A stretch of 6,009 nt of DNA from Candidatus Hydrogenedentota bacterium (GTDB lineage Bacteria; Hydrogenedentota; Hydrogenedentia; Hydrogenedentales; SLHB01), in contig PUMX01000026.1 of the NCBI GenBank assembly GCA_003552485.1, positions 1-6,009 of the forward strand, in the 5' to 3' direction. The position numbers and the translations under genes are program-made. Below, piece after piece: positions 1 through 4,765 of the stretch (position 1 is its first letter; each line of letters starts with the position of its first letter). The notes below the pieces were generated by a model that worked only from the letters and a program-made list of their open reading frames with translations, was not told where the DNA came from and searched no databases.

Positions 1-95
1 AACCAGGAAGCAGCTTGACCAGACTGGGAAATTTTAGACTGAGCAGCGATGTGGAGCAGGATAGATTGGGGGATGGGCGGACAGGGATGCTCGGG

Positions 96-359
96 TTCCT
101 CCTGACTCAGTCCGGCCGCTTGGCGTGCGCGCTTGAGCCGTTCGCCAATGTTTGCCGGTTCTGCCCCGGGTTCGTAACCAAGAAACTGGACTATATGTGG
201 CAAGACGCGGAGATGAGGTGTAGACTTGCCGAGTTCCCATCTGCGGACACAACAGGCGAGTGTGCCCAATTGGTCAGCGACTTGCCGTTGGGATAGACCC
301 AGGTCCATCCGGCGTTTGCGAAGGTGATCTCCGACGGTTTTCGTTTCGGCCGGATATCC
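96..359 (-). pseudogene. Remnant of a tandem helix-turn-helix (XRE-like) DNA-binding protein
   Basis: Reading the minus strand from base 359 down to 96 gives about 88 codons without a stop. They begin GYPAETKTVGDHLRKRR and continue DLGLSQRQVADQLG, then VRRWELGKSTPHLR, VLPHIVQFLGYEP, and finally NIGERLKRARQAAGLSQEE. This is the pattern of a widespread small HTH family: an N-terminal 'GDHLRKRR.DLGL.Q..VA..LG' helix pair, a 'W E.G...P' turn, a 'FLGYEP' linker, and a second 'GERL...R...GLSQ' HTH. The resemblance stops abruptly after GLSQEE near base 96, inside the second HTH, although the frame stays open to the left edge; neither alternative frame restores an HTH. The only in-frame ATG (308) lies inside the first helix pair, and no start codon was seen in the open frame above 359. 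I therefore call it a broken remnant; a partial gene running off the window is the alternative. Family assignment is by eye. Confidence 0.6.
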
Positions 360-400
360 ATAAGGTGGTGGTTTTGAAGAACTTAGCTTGCGGTGACAAA

Positions 401-1759
401 ATGGCCACAGAAGTTGTGCGCTCTGTGACCGTGGACTTCCGGGTTCCCGGCGGCGAAAAGCTCGATAGCATCGTGCTCGAGCAGGGCGGCGACTGGACAT
501 GGACTTCGCGCTTTAGCCCAGGCGACGATTGGCCGGAGACCGTGGAAGTCTCGATCACCGTCGAAGACGAACGCGATCTGACTTGGTGGCCTACTGTCGA
601 AGAACTGTCCCTAGCGGGCTCACCGCTGCCGCAGATCGAGGTCGACGGCGAATGGCCAATGTACAAACGTAACGCACATCGAACCAGCGCCGTGGATACG
701 ACCGTCGCGCCGCCGCTGGCGCTGGTTTGGGCGCAACCTCATCCGCTGTCTTACGGATTCGGATCGCCCATCATTCTCGATGATGTGGTGTACACCGCGC
801 TTGAAAACAACATCGCTCCGTCAAAGCCCATGCCCGCCGTGACCGCCTTTGATGCGGCGACGGGCGAAAAGCAATGGCAAACGACCATGAGCGGAAGAAC
901 CATAAGGGGGACGCTCGCGGGCGATGAGCGCGCCATTTACGGACTGGCGGACGACGGCGCGATATTCGCCGTTGATCGGCAAGCGGGGGACACGCTTTGG
1001 GTGAATAGCGCGTTGACCCGTGAGGACACGTGGACGGAGTTGTTCAACGTGTCGGTAGTGCTTGCTGACGACAAGATTGCCGGAGGACGCGGTGATACGT
1101 TTGGCGTGGTGGATGTTTCCGAGGGCGAAACAGTGTGGTCACAGACCGGTCCGGGGACGCGGATCTGGGGGGCCGCCTCACCGCTCATGCACAACGGCGT
1201 CGTGATGAACTTGCGCCAACAGTTCAAAGCGCACAATGTCGAGGATGGGAGTGAGTTCTGGACTATCCCGCACGAATACACCATCAAATCCACGCCGGCC
1301 ATTGATGATGGCGTCATGTATACTTTGCTGGCCCCTGAGTCCCGGCGGCAGCGCCAATTTGCCGCCATCGATATGGAGACCGGCGAAAAGAAGTGGACCA
1401 GCCCGGAAGGCGGCGTCGCCACGCGGCGAATGAACCCGTACAGTTCACCGGCATTGGACGATGAGCGGGTCTTCCATATAGACAACGTCCACCGCAACGC
1501 GTATGACCGGGAAACGGGCGAAGTGCTGTGGAGCGAGCCCATTGAACACGCGGTGAGCGGCGCCATCGCGGTGGCGGGCGATTATCTTTATTACGTGGAC
1601 CGGGAAGGCAATTTCTTCGCGGTTGATGTGAATACCGGCGAGGAAGTCTGGCATTATCCTTTAGGTGTTCACGCGGATGGATCGCCTGCGGTGTCCGGCA
1701 ACGCCGTGTTTATTACCGGCCGCTGCGGCACACTCTACGCCTTCGCGGCCGCCGAGTGA
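401..1759 (+). CDS. PQQ-like beta-propeller repeat protein (possibly 5'-truncated)
   Basis: From the ATG at 401 the protein has 452 residues. Residues ~1-80 form a beta-rich stretch (VTVDFRVPGG, DWTWTSRF, VEVSITVEDE) resembling the small domain found before such propellers or behind metallophosphoesterases. EWPMYKRNAHRT (84-95) is the usual opening of a PQQ-like propeller. Blade signatures of the type 'D..tGe..W' follow: 150-159, 189-200, 236-246, 278-287, 323-332, 368-377 and 408-417, closing with GTLYAF (443-448). That suggests a seven- to eight-bladed fold. Such propellers often act as scaffolds or binding modules; PQQ binding cannot be claimed. No signal peptide, lipobox or membrane helix is visible, which is unusual beside exported enzymes. 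The same frame can start at a GTG at 260 (in-frame stop at 221), but that extension lies antisense to the HTH remnant and looks non-coding. GGTGA (392-396), four bases before the ATG, favours 401. The sulfatase begins 54 bases after the stop, so co-transcription is possible. Confidence 0.8.
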   Translation: MATEVVRSVTVDFRVPGGEKLDSIVLEQGGDWTWTSRFSPGDDWPETVEVSITVEDERDLTWWPTVEELSLAGSPLPQIEVDGEWPMYKRNAHRTSAVDTTVAPPLALVWAQPHPLSYGFGSPIILDDVVYTALENNIAPSKPMPAVTAFDAATGEKQWQTTMSGRTIRGTLAGDERAIYGLADDGAIFAVDRQAGDTLWVNSALTREDTWTELFNVSVVLADDKIAGGRGDTFGVVDVSEGETVWSQTGPGTRIWGAASPLMHNGVVMNLRQQFKAHNVEDGSEFWTIPHEYTIKSTPAIDDGVMYTLLAPESRRQRQFAAIDMETGEKKWTSPEGGVATRRMNPYSSPALDDERVFHIDNVHRNAYDRETGEVLWSEPIEHAVSGAIAVAGDYLYYVDREGNFFAVDVNTGEEVWHYPLGVHADGSPAVSGNAVFITGRCGTLYAFAAAE

Positions 1760-1801
1760 GCGAACAGAGCGATTCTGATTGCGTAGGTAGGCGAAATTGG
1801 A

Positions 1802-1808
1802 AAGGGGG
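1802..1808 (+). promoter_or_regulatory. Shine-Dalgarno site of the sulfatase gene
   Basis: AAGGGGG lies five bases before the ATG at 1814 and supports that start. It sits in the 54-base gap after the propeller gene. I see no convincing terminator or promoter in this gap, which is consistent with read-through from the upstream gene. Confidence 0.5.
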
Positions 1809-1813
1809 CGGAA

Positions 1814-3289
1814 ATGGGTAATGCGAGTGGTGGGTTAACCCGGCGGCAATTCATCCAGAGCGTGTCGGCGGCGAGCGCGGCGTATCTGACGAGCGCGCGG
1901 TCGGCTTTCGCTGGATCCGAGGATTCGCGGCCGCCGAACATTGTCGTGATTTTCGTGGACAACCTCGGCTACGGCGATATCGAACCCACGGGTTCGCAGT
2001 TGCACCGCACGCCGAACCTGAACCGCATGGCGGAGGAAGGCCGGCTGTTTACGCATTTCTATGTGACTGCTGGCGTGTGTACGCCGTCGCGGGCGAGCCT
2101 GATCACAGGCGCTTACCCGCGCCGCGTGAGCATGGACGAGACGGACGGGCGCGTGCTGCGGCCGGTATCGAATATCGGGCTGAACCCCTACGAAATCACC
2201 ATCGCCGATGTAATGAAAGACGCGGGTTACGCTACGGGCGTCATCGGCAAATGGCACCTTGGCGATCAGCCGGTATTCCTGCCCACGCGGCACGGCTTTG
2301 ATTTCTATTATGGCACGCCGTACAGCGACGACATGGTGCATACGCATCCACGGGGCGAAAGGGACGGTTGGCCGCCGTTACCTCTTATGCGCAACGAAGA
2401 GGTCATTGACGCGCCGGTGGATCGGAACAAACTCACGCTTCGCGAGACTGAAGCGGCCGTGGATTTCATCCGTGAACACCAGGATGAACCGTTTTTCCTT
2501 TACATACCCCACGCCATGCCGGGTAGCACAGATGCGCCCTTTGCGAGCGAGCGGTTCCGCGGCCAGTCGAAGAACGGGCCATGGGGCGACGCCGTCGAAG
2601 AGTTGGACTGGGCGGCCGGGCAGGTGTTGGACGTGCTCGAAGAATTGGAACTCGCCGAGCATACGCTGGTTATCTGGACCTCAGATAACGGCGCGCCCAG
2701 ACGCGAACCGCCGCAAGGCAGCAACGCGCCCATGCACGGCTGGGGTTACAGCACAGCGGAGGGCGGTCAGCGCGTGCCGTGCATCGCGTGGTGGCCCGGT
2801 AAAATACCGGCGGGTACGGTCTGTGAAGAATTGACGACGACGCTGGATCTGCTGCCCACCTGCGCGGTGCTTGGGGGAACGGAGCCGCCCCGGGATCGGA
2901 TCGTCGATGGCTACGACATCCGCCCGCTGCTGTTTGGCGAAGACGCGGCCGAAACGCCTTACGAGGCGTTTTATTACTACGAAGGCCCCCAATTGCAGGC
3001 GGTGCGTTCGGGGCCGTGGAAGCTGTATCTCCCTATCGAGGAATGGACCCGCGTTCCCAATCCCGACATCGAACCGGGCAAACCATCGCTGTACGACGTT
3101 GTGGGCGATCCCGGGGAAACGGAGAACCGGGCCGAAAACCATCCGGATATCGTCGAGAAGCTGTTGGCGTTAGCGGACAAAGCGCGGGAAGATCTGGGCG
3201 ATCTCGGCAAAGCTGGCAAGAATCAACGGCCCGCCGGTTGGGTGAATGAACCGCAACCGCTGCTCATGGAAGACGAAGAAGAAGAGTAA
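1814..3289 (+). CDS. Type I sulfatase (formylglycine-dependent), Tat-exported
   Basis: This 491-residue protein hydrolyses sulfate esters, probably on a glycan. TRRQFIQ (9-15), followed by a small-residue hydrophobic stretch, is a twin-arginine signal with likely cleavage near AFA-G (31-34). The catalytic domain opens with PNIVVIFVDNLGYGD (41-55; D49 metal ligand, N50 in place of the usual second Asp). The sulfatase signature CTPSR (89-93) supplies Cys89, which becomes formylglycine. GKWHLG (145-150) gives Lys146 and His148, IPHAMPG (231-237) gives His233, and SDNGAPR (290-296) gives the second metal pair D291/N292. EGGQRVP (316-322) and WWPGKIPAG (326-334) are typical C-terminal blocks. DLYDV-like text at 426-430 and GDPGE (431-435) mark the C-terminal subdomain. 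The Lys expected five residues before the EGG glutamate is Gly311 here. The protein ends in an acidic tail (MEDEEEEE). Length is normal for the family. The substrate cannot be deduced. The sialidase neighbour suggests sulfated, sialylated glycans (inference). Confidence 0.95.
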   Translation: MGNASGGLTRRQFIQSVSAASAAYLTSARSAFAGSEDSRPPNIVVIFVDNLGYGDIEPTGSQLHRTPNLNRMAEEGRLFTHFYVTAGVCTPSRASLITGAYPRRVSMDETDGRVLRPVSNIGLNPYEITIADVMKDAGYATGVIGKWHLGDQPVFLPTRHGFDFYYGTPYSDDMVHTHPRGERDGWPPLPLMRNEEVIDAPVDRNKLTLRETEAAVDFIREHQDEPFFLYIPHAMPGSTDAPFASERFRGQSKNGPWGDAVEELDWAAGQVLDVLEELELAEHTLVIWTSDNGAPRREPPQGSNAPMHGWGYSTAEGGQRVPCIAWWPGKIPAGTVCEELTTTLDLLPTCAVLGGTEPPRDRIVDGYDIRPLLFGEDAAETPYEAFYYYEGPQLQAVRSGPWKLYLPIEEWTRVPNPDIEPGKPSLYDVVGDPGETENRAENHPDIVEKLLALADKAREDLGDLGKAGKNQRPAGWVNEPQPLLMEDEEEE

Positions 3290-3312
3290 AGCGGTGGCGA
3301 GCCACCGCACTC
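3290..3312. repeat. Palindromic repeat, type A, copy 1
   Basis: This 23-bp sequence starts one base after the sulfatase stop codon and recurs exactly at 3448-3470. Its core, GCGGTGGC-GA-GCCACCGC (3291-3308), is a perfect inverted repeat able to fold into a hairpin. No T-run follows, so it is not a classical rho-independent terminator. A hairpin this close to the stop codon could protect the 3' end of the mRNA as REP elements do, which is inference. Confidence 0.85.
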
Positions 3313-3318
3313 GTGCGC

Positions 3319-3350
3319 GGGCGGCTTGCCGTCGCTATCGCAGGCCGAAG
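3319..3350. repeat. 32-bp direct repeat, type B, copy 1
   Basis: These 32 bases are identical to 3521-3552. The left half contains the palindromic core CGGC-TT-GCCG (3322-3331), related to the stem at 3492-3509. The right half (ATCGCAGGCCGAAG, 3337-3350) is not palindromic with it and marks a conserved tail of the element. Here the copy follows type A copy 1 after six bases. Confidence 0.85.
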
Positions 3351-3425
3351 GTTTGGTTCGTGATGTGGGCGCCGGGTGATTTGTTCAAGCGACCGGTTGG
3401 GTATGAAGCTTTGGCATGTAGTGAC

Positions 3426-3439
3426 GGCAGCAAGCTGCC
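3426..3439. repeat. Short palindrome (hairpin) in the repeat cluster
   Basis: GGCAGC-AA-GCTGCC is a perfect 6-bp stem with a two-base centre. It is preceded by GTGAC, and it lies nine bases before the type A copy at 3448. Its layout resembles the other elements (GGC-stem, AA/TT centre), so it may be a divergent member of the same family. Confidence 0.5.
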
Positions 3440-3447
3440 TTTAGTAT

Positions 3448-3472
3448 AGCGGTGGCGAGCCACCGCACTCCA
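3448..3472. repeat. Palindromic repeat, type A, copy 2; left arm of a larger inverted pair
   Basis: Bases 3448-3470 match 3290-3312 exactly, including the hairpin core (3449-3466). With two further bases it forms a 25-bp left arm whose reverse complement matches 3486-3510 at 20 of 25 positions. The inner nine bases (3464-3472) pair perfectly with 3486-3494 across a 13-base loop. Confidence 0.85.
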
Positions 3473-3486
3473 TATGGGTGTTTTTT
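3466..3486 (+). terminator. Weak rho-independent terminator-like structure
   Basis: CACTC (3466-3470) can pair with GGGTG (3476-3480) around the loop CATAT, with one T-G wobble, and is followed directly by six T residues (3481-3486). It could end transcription from the sulfatase gene. The stem is short and overlaps the larger inverted repeat, so this is a tentative call. Confidence 0.3.
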
Positions 3487-3510
3487 GGAGTGCGACGGCT
3501 TGCCGTCGCT
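3486..3510. repeat. Palindromic repeat, type A variant in inverted orientation
   Basis: This 25-bp arm contains the perfect stem GCGACGGC-TT-GCCGTCGC (3492-3509). Compared with the reverse complement of copy 2 it differs at five positions. Four of these form two paired changes that keep the stem intact (G-C to A-T and T-A to C-G), and the fifth is in the centre. The type B core CGGCTTGCCGTCGCT is shared (3496-3510 versus 3323-3337). Confidence 0.8.
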
Positions 3511-3520
3511 TTGGTAACCG

Positions 3521-3552
3521 GGGCGGCTTGCCGTCGCTATCGCAGGCCGAAG
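3521..3552. repeat. 32-bp direct repeat, type B, copy 2
   Basis: These bases are identical to 3319-3350. This copy lies ten bases after the inverted variant at 3486-3510, so the second cluster reads A, inverted variant, B while the first reads A, B. After it, 3553-3595 shows no further repeat and no promoter I can support. Confidence 0.85.
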
Positions 3553-3595
3553 ACAAGGTAGGGATCATTAAACCACGAACGACGTTTCCAGAATC

Positions 3596-3603
3596 AAGGG
3601 GGA
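3596..3603 (+). promoter_or_regulatory. Shine-Dalgarno site of the sialidase gene
   Basis: AAGGGGGA ends seven bases before the ATG at 3611. The next in-frame ATG (3653) has no such site. This decides the start in favour of 3611, which also gives a full-length signal peptide. Confidence 0.65.
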
Positions 3604-3610
3604 TAGTTGT

Positions 3611-4765
3611 ATGTATACGTTATCTGTTCATATCCGGGTTTTTGCGGTCATCATGACGGTTTTGCTTGCTGGTCTTGCATGGGCCGCTGAAGAAGAACCG
3701 TTTTTCGATACCGAGGAAGCGATGTTTCCGGGCCGGTTTCCAACAATTGTCGTTGCGACGGACGGAACGGTGCTCGCCGTCGGCCGGGATGGCAAGACCG
3801 TGCGGCGCAGCGAGGATGGCGGTGAGACGTGGGGCGCCGAGATCGAGACGGGCGTCGATCGCCGGGCGAACGCCATCGTCGATGAGGATTCTGGCGACGT
3901 TCTGCTTGTCAGCCCCACGAACGGCTACCAATGGCGCAGCCGTGACCACGGCGAAACATGGGAAGAGGAGGAGATGACCGTCGAGCCGAACCTCATGGGC
4001 CACGGCGAACCTTATGGGGATATTGATGTGCATGACTTTGCGCCGCCCGCGGAGTCTCCGGTATCGGCGCATTACCATGAGTCGGGCATTACGCTGCAGC
4101 ACGGCGAGCATGCGGGCCGGCTCCTTATGCCGGTGCGTGTGTTCACGGGCAGCAATGACACCGAGTGGCGGCCTTACCACTACAACACCTCCATGTATAG
4201 CGACGATGGCGGCGAAACGTGGCAGGTGAGCGCGCCGTTTCCTGTGTTCGGCACGGGAGAGGGAACGCTGGCCGAACTCTCGGATGGCCGCATTTACTAC
4301 AACTCGCGAGAGCATATGACCGAGGGCAACCGCTATATTGCTTGGAGCGACGATGGCGGTGAAACGTGGCTGAATCCGTCCCGTTGTCCGTATTTGCCGG
4401 ATGGCCCTCGCAGTCATGCTTACGGATGCGCGGGCGGATTGACGCGGCTGCCCATCGAGGACCACGACATACTGGTTTACAGCAATGTAGACGACCCGGG
4501 CACGACGCGGCAGCGCATGACTGTCTGGGCGAGCTTCGACGGCGGCCGAAGTTGGCCGGTTCGACGGGTAGTGGACGAAGGGGGCGGCGCGTATTCCTCC
4601 CTTGTGGCGGGCCAACCCGGCACACCGGGCGAGGGGCTCATCTTTTTGCTCTACGAACGGCGCAACGATGAACGGGATATTCAACTGGCGCGCTTCAACC
4701 TCACATGGCTTACAAATGGGAAGGACTGGGCGGTGTATGCCGGTTCAAAAGGAGAGAACGAATGA
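3611..4765 (+). CDS. Secreted sialidase (GH33-like, five Asp boxes)
   Basis: This 384-residue protein probably removes terminal sialic acids from glycans. Residues 1-25 form a signal peptide with likely cleavage after AWA. Five Asp boxes (SxDxGxxW) are plain: 67-74, 110-117, 197-204, 246-253 and 308-315, matching the six-bladed sialidase fold. Active-site candidates align in order: Arg42 in GRFP (the RIP-like motif), Glu222 in GTLAELSDG, Arg233 in NSRE, Arg300 in TTRQRMTVW, Tyr328 in AYSSL, and Glu349 in LLYER. Their spacing is close to that known for bacterial sialidases, giving the arginine triad plus the Tyr/Glu nucleophile pair. The acid/base Asp is less clear: the loop before the first Asp box is short, and Asp60 is the best candidate. 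RFNLTWL (361-367) is a typical C-terminal block. The gene follows the repeat-rich spacer and overlaps the next gene by ATGA. Asp-box proteins with other substrates exist, so exact substrate is inferred. Confidence 0.88.
   Translation: MYTLSVHIRVFAVIMTVLLAGLAWAAEEEPFFDTEEAMFPGRFPTIVVATDGTVLAVGRDGKTVRRSEDGGETWGAEIETGVDRRANAIVDEDSGDVLLVSPTNGYQWRSRDHGETWEEEEMTVEPNLMGHGEPYGDIDVHDFAPPAESPVSAHYHESGITLQHGEHAGRLLMPVRVFTGSNDTEWRPYHYNTSMYSDDGGETWQVSAPFPVFGTGEGTLAELSDGRIYYNSREHMTEGNRYIAWSDDGGETWLNPSRCPYLPDGPRSHAYGCAGGLTRLPIEDHDILVYSNVDDPGTTRQRMTVWASFDGGRSWPVRRVVDEGGGAYSSLVAGQPGTPGEGLIFLLYERRNDERDIQLARFNLTWLTNGKDWAVYAGSKGENE
4749..4756 (+). promoter_or_regulatory. Shine-Dalgarno site of the mutarotase-symporter gene, inside the sialidase gene
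   Basis: AAGGAGAG lies in the last codons of the sialidase gene, with AGGAG (4750-4754) seven bases before the ATG at 4762. Start and stop share the four bases ATGA (4762-4765), a classic arrangement for translational coupling. This fixes the start of the downstream gene. Confidence 0.75.

Noticed and set aside
34..252. Open frame of 72 codons on the minus strand
   Set aside because: It is out of frame with the HTH reading and its translation is Arg/Thr/Ser-rich with no recognisable motif.
15..296. Open frame of 93 codons on the plus strand
   Set aside because: No recognisable domain, and most of it lies opposite the HTH remnant, which explains the coding-like bias there.
260..400. GTG start at 260 giving a 499-residue propeller protein
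   Set aside because: The added 47 residues look non-coding, overlap the antisense HTH remnant and have no clear ribosome site, whereas GGTGA precedes the ATG at 401.
937..1566. Minus-strand open frame of 209 codons opposite the propeller gene
   Set aside because: Shadow of the PQQ-like repeats, Ser-rich with no recognisable family.
1760..1813. Promoter or terminator between the propeller and sulfatase genes
   Set aside because: No hairpin with a T-run and no convincing -35/-10 pair could be seen in these 54 bases.
3290..3552. CRISPR array
   Set aside because: Repeats occur only two or three times, with uneven spacing and mixed orientation, and there are no cas genes.
3246..3656. Small open frames on both strands across the spacer
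   Set aside because: They are made mainly of the palindromic repeats and show no domain, signal peptide or ribosome site.
4199..4370. Near-identical 25-bp DNA repeat (4199-4223 and 4346-4370)
   Set aside because: It is simply the coding sequence of two Asp boxes (SDDGGETW) in the same frame, explained by the protein repeat.
3620..4684. Long minus-strand open frame (354 codons) opposite the sialidase
   Set aside because: It is antisense to a well-supported enzyme; the translation is Arg/Ala/Val-rich, without domains, as expected from a GC-rich shadow frame.
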